NCBI GenBank assembly: GCA_964019135.1
Contig: OZ025249.1
Location: 30,393,759 to 30,457,758, forward strand
Origin: Arenicola marina
Taxonomy: Eukaryota > Annelida > Polychaeta > Arenicolidae
Direction: 5' to 3'
DNA length: 64,000 nucleotides
Position numbers and translations under genes: made by a program. The notes under the pieces were generated by a model, which did no database searches, had not been told where the DNA came from, and saw only the letters and a program-made list of their open reading frames with translations. Shown here in pieces: positions 36,941 through 48,900 of the stretch (position 1 is the stretch's first letter; every line of letters starts with the position of its first letter).

Positions 36941-39900
36941 TTAAGTATCTTTCTCGGGGAGGGAAGGCTCCATGTCTGAAATCTTCCTCGAACTAGAGTC
37001 TAAGATATTCGAGGCGCTCATTTCCGAGATCCCGCCTCGCAAATCGTGTTGCCGCTCCAACCGGCTGTCTGCGCCAATGAAAAAGTTTCCTGCAACTTGA
37101 TCCAGATTGGCTGCGTCACTGACGCCGGTCGCGGAGACTTCTGCGAATGTGGAATCCATGTCCTGTTCCGTGATCCGGGGCAAGGCGGTCGGACCCGCGA
37201 CCTGGGAGGAAGTGCTCATGTTCGGCAGCGATCCCGAAGGATGCAGTCCCGAGAAGGCGTTTCGCTGGAACTCTGGTTGCTGCTGCTGCGGCGGTTGCTG
37301 TTGTGGAAGTTCATGTACCCGCCTTTTTGCCAGTTGTCGTCTGCCTTTGCGCTTGCCGAGTATTTTGATGTAATTTGCTGGAATGATTCCCTGTTTCTTG
37401 CCGTCGACACACGCTAAGAGCCAGCCTCGGATACGCGGCTGAAGCTCTGAAACAGGGAATAAATAAATAGATTCGTGCTTTTTTAATTTCAAATTACCGC
37501 ATTCGTTTTAAAGATATCAAGAAAACAGTTTCCCCCAAATGAGATAAATTCTGGAACACATGATTGAACTCATCAATAGATAAAATGCACATGAAGTTGT
37601 AACCATATTTACTATGTGTGCCAAATATGCAAAAAAAGGCCCTCCACACTATAACTGGCTGCCCCGCATTAATAACGTGAACCTAGGCGCTTTAAGATTC
37701 TACAATGGAAGGCAAAACAAACAGTCCTATACCTTTGGGAGCCACTGTGATATGCTGCCCACGGCGAAACGACAACTCCCCATCGGCCTCTCCCTCAAAG
37801 TCATGCTCTGCTACTGCCAAAAAGTGGTCATCGCTTCCGTTGAACCACTCTTGGGGCCCTGTGGATACAAAACAAGTGTTGATAAGATCGGTGAAAAACA
37901 GTTACATGCGTCCAAGATAACATCCAAGATACGAGCGCTCACCACAATCAGCCAGAGAGATGTTGTGCCACACGTTGGGGAAGTGGGGGGGGGGGGGGCA
38001 CTACATACAGTGAGGTTTATACCTTTTCATGTGTGCCGCCCAATATACCTCCTTTTTGCATTTCTTCTCTCAATCCCCGGAGCAGAACATTTTCAATTTC
38101 TCTCGATGTGTCCATTTGACACTGAAGTTCTTTTTCAAAATTGCAGCCAGTGACTATATATTATATCAGGCAGTCACAAAGAACGTGGTGCCCCAGCTCG
38201 CAGCACCACGGCCCTCTATACCTCTCAGGCCAACCAAAGAGACCGTGGTGCCACAGCTCGCAGCACCACTGCCCTCTACACCTCTCAGGCCAGCCACAGA
38301 GACCATGGTGCCACAGCTCGGAGCACCACGGCCCTCTACACCTCTCAGGCCAGCCAGAGAGAACGTGGTGCCACAGCTCGCAGCACCACGACCCTCTACG
38401 CCTCTCAGACCAGCCACAGAGACCGTGGTGCCACAGGTCGCAGCACCACGGCCCTCTACACCTCTCAGGCAGTCACAGAGACCGTGGTGTCACAGCGCGC
38501 AGCACCACGGCCATCTACACCTCTCAGGCCAGCCACAGAGACCGTGGTGCCACAGCTCGCAGCACCCTGGCCCTCTACACCTCTCAGGCCAGCCAGTGAG
38601 CACGTGATGCCACAGCTCGCAGCACCCCGACCCTTTACACCTCTCAGGCCAGCCACAGAGACCGTGGTGTCACAGCTCGCAGCACCACGGCCCTCTACAC
38701 ATCTCAGGCAGTCACAGAGAACGTGGTGTCACAGCTCGCAGCACCACGACCCTCTACACCTCTCAGGCCAGCCACAGAGACCGTGGTGCCACAGCTCGTA
38801 GCACCACGGCCCTCTACACCTATCGTGCCAGCCACAGAGACCCTGCTGCCACAGCTCGCAGCACCACGATCCTCTACGCCTCTCAGACCAGCCACAGAGA
38901 ACGTGGTGCCACAGCTCGCAGCACCACGACCCTCTACGCCTCTCAGACCAGTCACAGAGAACTTGGTGCCATAGCTCGCGGCACCACGACCCTCTACGCC
39001 TCTCAGACCAGTCACAGAGAATGTGGTGCCATAGCTCACAGCAACACGGCCCTCTACACCTCCAGGCAGTCACAGAGAACGTGGGTGTCACAGCTCGCAG
39101 AACCACTGCCATCTACACCTCTCAGGCCAGCCAGAGAATGTGGTGCCACAGCTCGCAGCACCACGACCTCTACACCTCTCAGGCCAGCCAGAGAGAACGT
39201 GGTGCCACAGCTCGCAGCACCACGACCCTCTACGCCTCTCAGACCAGCCACAGAGACCGTGGTGCCACAGCTCGCAGCACCACGGCCCTCTACACCTCTC
39301 AGGCAGTCACGGAGACCGTGTTGCCACAGTTCGCAGCACCACGACCCTCTACACCTCTCAGGCCAGCCACAGAGAACGTGGTGCCATATCTTGCAGCACC
39401 ACGGCCCTCTACACCTCACAGGCCAGCCACAGAGACCGTGGTGCCACAGCTCGCAGCACCACGGCCCACTACGCCTCTCAGACCAGTCACAGAGAACATG
39501 GTGTCATAGCTCGCAGCACCACGACCCTCTACACCTCTCAGGCCAGGCACAGAGAACGTGGTGCCACAGCTCGCAGCACGTAGGCCCTCTAACCTCTCAG
39601 GCCAGCCACAGAGACCGTGGTGCCACAGCTCGCAGCACCACGGCCCACTACGCCTCTCAGACCAGTCACAGAGAACATGGTGCCATAGCTCGCAGCACCA
39701 CGACCCTCTACACCTCTCAGGCCAGCCACAGAGAACCTGGTGGCACAGCTCGCACGACCACGGCACTCTACACCTCTTAGGCCAGCCACTGAGACCTAGG
39801 TGCCACAGCTCGCAGCACCCCGGCCCTCTACACCTCTTAGGCCATCCACAGAGAACGTGGTGCCATAGCTCGCAGCACCACGGCCCTCTAAACCTCTCAG

Positions 39901-42900
39901 GCCAGCCACAGAGACCGTGGTGCCACAGCTCGCAGCACCACGGCCCACTACGCCTCTCAGACCAGTCACAGCGAACGTGGTGCCATACCTCGCAGCACCA
40001 CGACCCTCTACGCCTCTCAGGCCAGCCACAGAGAACCTGGTGGCACAGCGCGCAGCACCCTGGCCCTCTACACCTCTCAGGCCAGCCAGTCACAGAGAAC
40101 GTGGTGCCATAGCTCGCAGCACCACGGCCCTCTACACCTCTCAGGCCAGCCACAGAGAACGTGGTGCCATAGCTCGCAGCACCACGGCCCTCTACACCTC
40201 TAAGGCCAGCCACAGTCACAGAGAACGTGGTGCCATAGCTCGCAGCACCACGACTGAGAGCCACCACGACCCTCTACACCTCTCAGGCAGTCACAGAGAA
40301 CGTGGTGCCACAGCTCGCACCACCACGGCCCTCTACACCTCTCAGGCCAGCCACAGAGACCGTGGTGCCACAGCTCGCAGCACCACGGCCCTCTACACCT
40401 CTCAGGCCAGCCACAGAGAACGTGGTGCCACAGCTCGCAGCACGTAGGCCCTCTTCACCAGCATGTGGAGATTATATTGTAAATGGAATCGATTACGATT
40501 ACCAATTCTTTGTCTTGATCACGATTACAAGAAATATGAAATTAATCTATTACGATTACATGGAGTGTAATCATGATTACCATCATGCATTAATTAATAG
40601 CCGCATTAATTCTTACCATTTTGTCAGAGAAGGAGGTGTGGTGTATAGGAGAAACGTATGGCCTCTACGTTAAATTGCAGGTAAAAAAGCAAGCCACAAT
40701 GCTATATAACACAGGGATATCCATACCATACGTTGCCGCACCCCACTTCTGAACCCAGTCGAATTCGTCTTACAACAACAACTCTTCCAGTTAATCTCTT
40801 TCAACAACGCAAGCGTATCTACTCACATCCCACCACAGCCCCCACCCACCCACTCTCAACATACAGGTTGCTCTGGATTATTCCTAACTATAAAATGCAA
40901 ACAAGATAATTATGAGATTATATTAACGGATTAGAAGCGTGCTCCACCAGCTTGGCATCGGGGTCTCTTAATCAAACCGCCAGCCTGGCCTCTAGCTCTG
41001 CTTTACCGATTCATATAATACTCAATTGCCTATCCTCCAAATTACAGAATTTTTCGTTCTATCTGTAGCTCACCATAGCATTTAGAAGTGACCGCCAGGC
41101 ACGATTTGGCCGCCTACCCAGGCGGCAGCCCTTTTTGGAGACGTGTCCGCGATTGACCAATCAGGAGGCGATACTCTAATTTATTCAAACCGGAAATTGC
41201 GCCTATTGTGTGAGCAAAACAAGAGCGCATGATAATCGCTAGTATAAATAGCTGCGATTCTAACTCCAATCATGGCATTGTTGCGGATTCAATCGTCGCA
41301 AGACGTATATCAGTTTGTTTGAACGGTACTTTTCCATGAAAGGCTAAGATCTTGCGCTACTGCACGGCTTGGAACTGCCGCTGTTCATCTATAAATTGCG
41401 GCCCTGATCTCTCTCTCCGTGAGCTGTAACGTAAGGCGGCGCCATATGAATAGTCACAATATGCGTCACTTGCTCCGGCAAAATGGCGCGCTGCTCGACA
41501 TTGATGGGGGCGGGTTTCCTTAATTTTTTTCTCGTTACCAGTCGGCCGAAACGAAGCGTTAACACTCGCCAATTTAATTTTAAGATGTAAACTTTCGGTG
41601 CAGATCGCGATTAAATTAGGTTGGCCACCCGCTTTAAAAAAACTGGCCATTCGAATCATAACACCATTCACAACAACCCCACGTTCTCCAACGCCCCTCA
41701 GTGACGTCAATGTCAGTGTCTCGGCGCGGACCAGGGCGCAGAGCCCTGTCGTTCGCCATGGCATAAACCGACACCCGAGACAACATCACATCTCTCCAGA
41801 CCAGAGCATTTAGACGCCGTTCTATTCTGATCTTAACCACCGGTTGGAGGGACTTCGATTTCTTCCATGTTTCCGCAATGTCCCTCATCAGCCATTTCCG
41901 CCTAGCCCCCCCCCCCCCCACCCCTATATGCCAGACCCCGCCCCACCCCTCTCCCCCTCTCATCCACCGCCCGTCACCTGACACGAGGTAAATAGCATGG
42001 TGTTCCTCATGCTCCAGACAAGCTCACCATGACGGCGGCGATAATAAGTTAAGTTAAACCGTGTTGCTGTTTGAGCCGCTTTCCGGCCTGATGGCGAGGA
42101 ACGACTTGCGCTCATTGCGTAGGCAACGTAACCCGAGGCTATGCCAACATATCAGTCAACCTACTTAGACTTACCACACCACACCCAGCCTCTCTCCCCA
42201 ACAAGCCCGCTGGTTCGCCATGGGTCCTTTTTGTTTCAACCTATATATCAACCTGAATAAACCTATTCCTCTGGGTGGCGGTAAGTTAAAAAAACTGTCC
42301 ATTCGAATCATAACACCATTCACAACAACACGTTCTCCACCGCCCCTCCTCCCTTCCATACCTCCCTGCCTTCCCGCCCCTGCTCCCTCCCTTCCCGCCC
42401 GCCACGCAATGATTCATTGGTGCCGTGTGACTCGTACCCAACCAACCCCTGAGTCCGCGCCCCACACTCCATCACTCGCTCGCTGGTTCGTCCCGTCCAC
42501 CCACCCATCCGCGCCGCACCGCGTCCCCCCCCCCCCCCCCACCCCGGCCCAGCCCGCTAGGGCGTCGTCCACAGAGTCTACGAGTCCCGCCCTCCCGCAG
42601 CCCACCACACCACTACCACGCCAGGGGCAAACGCCCGACCTTGAACTCGGCAGGCCAACGACCTTCCGCGGCGTCCCGGCTGCCAGGGATAAATACGGGG
42701 CTCGGTGAGGGCTGACGGCGGTGACGACGGGGGAGTGGGTGGCGTCACCCTCACCCTACAGGACCCGCGAGGGGGAGGGGGAGGGGGAGGGGCGGAGTGT
42801 ATTGCGTCGATCAGGGGGGTTACTCCTACTCGCTTGTTGAGCGGGGTACACAAACCGATAAGCCGCCATGTACGACGGCTGCAGTGGTAACGGCACGGAC

Positions 42901-45900
42901 AGGAGGAGGGGCAAATTGTACCCATAAAAATATATTAATATATTAGAGGCATATATGCTCAGGGCATCATATGAGAGGTCATTCATATAACCAGTAAAGC
43001 AGATGCATACACGCGCATCCTCGTGTCACCTTCAACACCCAATGCGCAGAAACGACTACGGTGTTATAATCAATCAGACAAGTACAGTAAAACTTACACT
43101 GCAACTGACATGAATGGTAACAGCGGTTGTCCCCGACGCACACCTCCCCATCACGCCCCTTCTCGCCACCGCCACCGCCACCGCCACCGCTCCCATTCCC
43201 CACCCCACCCTACCTCCAATATCCGGCATACACCCATTTCCCGCATACCTCCCGGCTGGTATCCCGGCAGCAATATTACCTCCCGGACCTCGCAGCCTCC
43301 ACAGAACATCAGTCCTACCCCAGGAAGTACGAATGCGGAGCGAATGCATTATCTCAATGTCTCGTAGCTCACAGGAAGGAAAGGATCGTTGAACCCGACC
43401 CTGGCTAACAACCCCCCTCCCCCCTTCCCACCCATCCCCCTCTTCCATCCACCCTATCCACCCGCCAAGGCACGTTTATATGCCAGACCCGCCCCCACCC
43501 ACCCTACATCCCACCCCCATCTGCCATCCACCCGCCAAGGCACGTCTATATGCCTGACCCCCCCCCCCCCCAGCCCCCACCCCCTCCCCCACCCCACCCA
43601 AGGCCCCTCCTCTCCCCCGATCCCGCACCCCCCGTGCGCCGCCACCGAGTTATCCCCGGGTCTCCGCTACTTTGCCACCAAGTCAGGGCCACAACTGCCA
43701 TCCCCAACGAGCATACCAAAAAAACATGCTCAGGACCAACAAAGACAACACCGCCGTATGCAGTTGTTAACCAGCCCCACCTCCACCTCGCTCCACGTCC
43801 CTTCAGCCGGCAGCACGCAGATTTCCACCCCTACGAAGTCTCTTCGCGGTGTATTGGGCCCAAGGATCTCGGGCAGCCAATGGCGGCGCCATCGGCTACG
43901 AGGCTGACCTCCATCCTCACCCCTATCTGATGTGAGCGTCGCCGGGGTGAATGACCGCCGGTTAGAGTGACCCCGCCGTGAGCGGGGAGTGGGTGGTAGT
44001 GGGCAGAGAGCAGGGTGGTGCGCAGTCCATGCTTGCTCGCCACTCTACCACTACCTCCTCCCTACCCTCATACCGACACCAAAGCTGCCTCCTTCAGACT
44101 AAGTTTCACAGCCACCACCCCTCCCCCCCCCCCCCCGCTCCATCGAATATATTACTAGCCCTTTTAGGTCTTTATATAAAGACCATGAGCAAAGGTTAAT
44201 CGGTGCAACGACAGTCACATGATAACACAATGAGCGATATAGACTGGCGAGCGTGGCGGAGGGGACGGGTGGGTGGAGCTGATGCGAGTCTGTCTATTTA
44301 TATAGATAGACAGATACATGTCTATCTAGAGAGGCTAAGATAGAAAGAATGAGTGCTAATCGCACTGTAACTATGTCAACATCAACGTACGAAGAGAACA
44401 GCTGTTGCCAGAGAAATGTACGAAGAACAGTCAGGCCGTGATACCTCCATTTCACGTGTCATTCATGGCGTCGAAGGAAGCGGGGCCGAAGCAGATACCC
44501 CGACACCGAATGGTAGTTATGTTAATTAATATAGCGTCGATCTTCAAGTTAAGTTTCAAATAAATGAAATTAAATTAATTAGGTGATCACCAGGGCTTTT
44601 CAATCGCTGGATCTCTGGTTAGAGCGCTCGCCTTGAGCGTCACTTCTCGGACAGTCCCTCCCTGTAGGTCACCTTGTTATCGACTTGACGTTTTCGAACA
44701 TAATCATTCCTGTAGGTCACCTTGTCATCCACGTGTCGTCATTTCTCGGACATAATCACTCCCTGTAGGTCACCTGGTCATCCACTTGACGTCATTTCTC
44801 GGACATAATCACTCCCTGTAGGTCACCTGGTCATCCACGTGACGTCATTTCTCGGACATAATCACTCTCTGTAGGTCACCTGGTCATCCACTTGACGTCA
44901 TTTCTCGGACATAATCACTCCCTGTAGATCCCCTTGTCATCCACTTGACGTCATTTCTCGGACATAATCACTCCCTGTAGGTCACCTGGTCATCCACGTG
45001 ACGTCATTTCTCGGACATAATCACTCTCTGTAGGTCACCTGGTCATCCACTTGACGTCATTTCTCGGACAAAATCATTCTCTGTAGGTCACCTTGTCATC
45101 CACTTGACGTCATTTCTCGGACATAATCACTCCCTGTAGGTCACCTTGTCATCCACTTGACGTCATTTCTCGGACATAATCACTCCCTGTCGGTCACCTG
45201 GTCATCCACGTGACGTCATTCTCGGACATAATCACTCCCTGTAGGTCACCTTGTCATCCACGTGACGTCATTCTCGGACATAATCACTCCCTGTAGGTCA
45301 CCTTGTTATCGACTTTAGGTCATTTCTCGGACAGAACCACTCTGTAGATCACCTTGTCATCCACTTGACGTCATTTCTCGGACATAATCACTCCCTGTAG
45401 GTCACCTTGTCATCCACGTGACGTCATTCTCGGACATAATCACTCCCTGTAGGTCACCTTGTTATCGACTTTAGGTCATTTCTCGGACAGAACCACTCTG
45501 TAGATCACCTTGTCATCCACGTGACGTCATGTCTCGGACATAATCACTCCCTGTAGGTCACCTTGTGACCCACGTGACGTCATGTCTCGGACGTAATCAC
45601 TCTCTGGAGGTCACCTTGTTATCGACTTGACGTCATTTCTCGGACATAATCGCTCTCTGTAGGTCACCTGGTCCTCCACATGACGTCATTTCTCGGACAT
45701 AATCACTCCCTGTAGGTCACCTTGTTATTGACGTGATGTCATTTCTCGGACATAATCACACTCTGTAGGTCACTTGTTATTGACTTGAGGTCATTTCTCG
45801 GACATAATCACTCTCTGTAGGTCACCTGGTCATCCACTTGACGTCATTTCTCGGACAAAATCGTTCTCTGTAGGTCACCTTGTCATCCACGTGACGTCAT

Positions 45901-48900
45901 TTCTAGAACATAATCACTCCCTGTAGATCACCTTGTCATCCACGTGGCGTCATTTCCCGGACATGATAATTCACTAACTGTAGGTCATTTTATCATCCAC
46001 GTGACGTCAGTTCTCGGACATGATAACTCGCTACAGACGTAACGAAGGGCGATGCTCCCTTAGGCTACAAAATACTAATCAATAGTTTCAAGGTGAATGG
46101 CAAGCAAACTGGAGTCACGAGAACATTTTTCAACTGGTTCACGTGTGCACAATTAAAAGTCTAATGGCCCCACGAACGTTGGCCTCGGTATAACCTGTAT
46201 ATTACTGTGATAAGCAACTTTTTATATCACATGGTCTCTACATTTACATTACAATCGCCACGACAACCTTATTTGTTCAGTGACAAGGGCATTCGCCGTG
46301 AACGGTAAACACGTTCTTGCCCGCATTCTCAGTCCTATCAATTAAACTGGTTGAATATGGTACTGTCCAAAAAAATCTCAGAAGAGGAAAAAGAAGACGA
46401 CGTGTGCGCGCCTCGTTTCGACCGGGGTTGATTCATTCCTCACAAACAAGAGAGAAAAAAAAAAAAAAACTTTACTCGGTATCACTCAAGCTCCCCGCAC
46501 GGTGGCGCTACGCAAGCTAGCTTTTGCCGCTGCTGTCGGCCGGGGGACATATTTCAAGATTCTTGAAAAACGGTCAATCAGCTGTAATTTCTCGCAACAT
46601 TATAGCGAGCGTAGAGAGCTCTTTAGATAACACACACGTATAAAAAATGACATAATCTATATCTGAATCCTATACTGTTATGAGCTGGTGAAATCCAACG
46701 GAAGTCGACCTCCACTGGGGAAAGCGGAAGAGATCGCATGTTATGCACGTATGCGTGTTCCTTTTCCCCGTTAAAGTTGCATGTCGAGTTCTTTCCCGCC
46801 AAAACTAAGCCTAGGCGAAATTTATATCAAAACTTGCAGAAAACTCGATTGTGTCATTCTCTGAATTCAAAAACCTGATAAACCTATGGGGTGGCAAACG
46901 TGTCTATCCCGGGACACCATAGAACTCGGTCGCTGTACTGCTACTTATACCAAAGCATCGCGAAGCACACAAACTGATGACGTTTACCACTAAAATGAAA
47001 ACTTGTGGTAAATTGATATCACGGGCAAGGCAAAGAGATACTATTTGGCAGTCTGGCATGGGTGGAGTATAGACAAAAGAAGTCTTGAATGATTCTAGGA
47101 CTGATTCTTATTAGTATTTTGACCTCTTTAGTTTTGGCGGGAAAGAGCTCGACATGCAACTTTAAGATTGATTACTGTAAGACATATATGTATATATCAA
47201 TGAAACGTGCCGATTTCAACAAAATGTACCTCTCGTTTTATTAACCAAAATAATGAAACGTTTTAAAACGGAATTCGAGACTTTGTCACGGCTATGAGTA
47301 GTTGTGACGTCAAAATGTTATAAAAATGTCGTCACAATAGGTGTTGCTAAGCAACCGAATGATATGCCACCAGCACGTGCATGGTATACGATAGATTACG
47401 GCAAGCCAAAGAGGGAGTCGAAGGCAGAGAGTGGGCATCTCTATAGCTCAGCCGGTGTCAAGCTGAGCAGAGCAACGACGTGAAGCAACTGTTTTATATA
47501 GAACGAAAGGTCGCAAAACAAGGCATACATTTAATGAAGGAGCTAATCTAGGCAGCGCTGCATGGAGAAAAAAAAAGCCCAGAGAAAAGTAGCCCATGGA
47601 GCGCAACGGCACTTTTTTAGCCGGCACGTTTTATTTTTCTACCGACCGTCTTCAGACCCTTATTTTCCTATGACTGACACCAAGGATTGTTTCGGCAGCC
47701 AAGCCGCTACTTCAGAGAGGTACAACGGGGTCATGCGCCGCTCAGGTCGATGTCCGCTGCTATCGCCGCCAGGTGAGCGAGGGTGGTGCGGGTTGCGCGG
47801 CTGAGCGGAGGGGGCAGGAGGGGGGGGTGGGGGGGGGAGGGGAGGGGGGTGCGGGGAGAGCGGTGGCTGAGCGCCGAGTGGATAGCGGGTGGCCTTGCCA
47901 AGCCCGGCCTGACAAATCACGAGGCGCTAGCGGGGGGGACCACCAACCACGCTGTGGCCACACCGCCGCCGCCGTCTCCTCCCTGGGCAAGCAGCCCAGC
48001 CCCGGCCCTCTCTGCTTCCGCCCCTCCCACCCCCCCCCCCCCACCTCCTCCCCCCCCCCCCTTCCCCCACCAATCTCCCCATGCCCTTCCCCTTTTCCCC
48101 CTCTCGCCCCGGCCTGCCACGCCGAAGCAACGCCTTTCGCTGGCATTTTCTTTTTGTCTCAAGGCCACCGAAGACTGTTCTGGGGATCTGCTTCGCTATC
48201 ATAAGGAGAAACAAGGGGCTGGAAGTGTGCCCCCATGCGCTCGCACCAACCCTGCGCGTCCTACCCCTGCGTGACCTTGCGACCTCCCGAGATGCGTCGG
48301 GACGCCAGGGCACCTCAGCGCGAACCACGCAGTGTGCTCTGCACGTCCTGCGCGTAACATTCTGCGCGAGAGAACTGCTGCCAGGCAACCCGGTGGTGGG
48401 AGCCAAGCTACATTTGCCTCCAAGCGGCTTGAGTCATTGGACCTCTGGCCGCAACCAGCGATCAGGGTCCCGCAAGAATACGCCGGGGCAGCGAGAAGAG
48501 GGGCTGAGGGGGGAAATCGACAGGCAGTCGCGGCCTCTGGCTCCGGTCGCATCCGGTGAGTGACCCTAAGGGCCGGGCACACACACACACAACGACCGGG
48601 GAGAGACCAGCAGCCAGACCCAGTGTGCGGGGGAGACCAGCGGTCAGTCAGCCACAGTGTGTGGGGGAGACCAGCGGCCAGTCAGCCCCAGTGTGTGGGG
48701 GAGACCAGCGGTCAGTCAGGCCCAGTGTGTGGGGGACACCAGCGGTCAGTCAGCCCCAGTGTGTGGGGGAGACCGGCGGTCAGTCAGCCCCAGTGTGTGG
48801 GGGAGACCAGCGGCCAGACCCACTGTGTGGGGGGAGACCAGCGGTCAGTCAGCCCCAGTGTGTGGGGGAGACCAGCGGCCAGTCAGCCCCAGTGTGTGGG

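Noticed and set aside
38029-40673. Multiple open frames in the 60-bp array as a repeat protein
   Set aside because: Frames are broken by indels between units and occur on both strands, within a PEX13 intron.
42220-44199. Many Pro/Arg/His-rich frames in the C-rich region
   Set aside because: Skewed composition removes stops on both strands; no domains, no splice structure.
44600-44650. A functional tRNA gene near CTGGTTAGAGCGCTCG
   Set aside because: Only a box-A-like stretch is visible; no acceptor stem, anticodon arm or box B at tRNA spacing. At best a SINE relic.
47760-48590. Overlapping GC-rich frames as a gene upstream of the sulfotransferase
   Set aside because: Frames on both strands are equally long and low in complexity, consistent with a GC-rich promoter region, not a protein.
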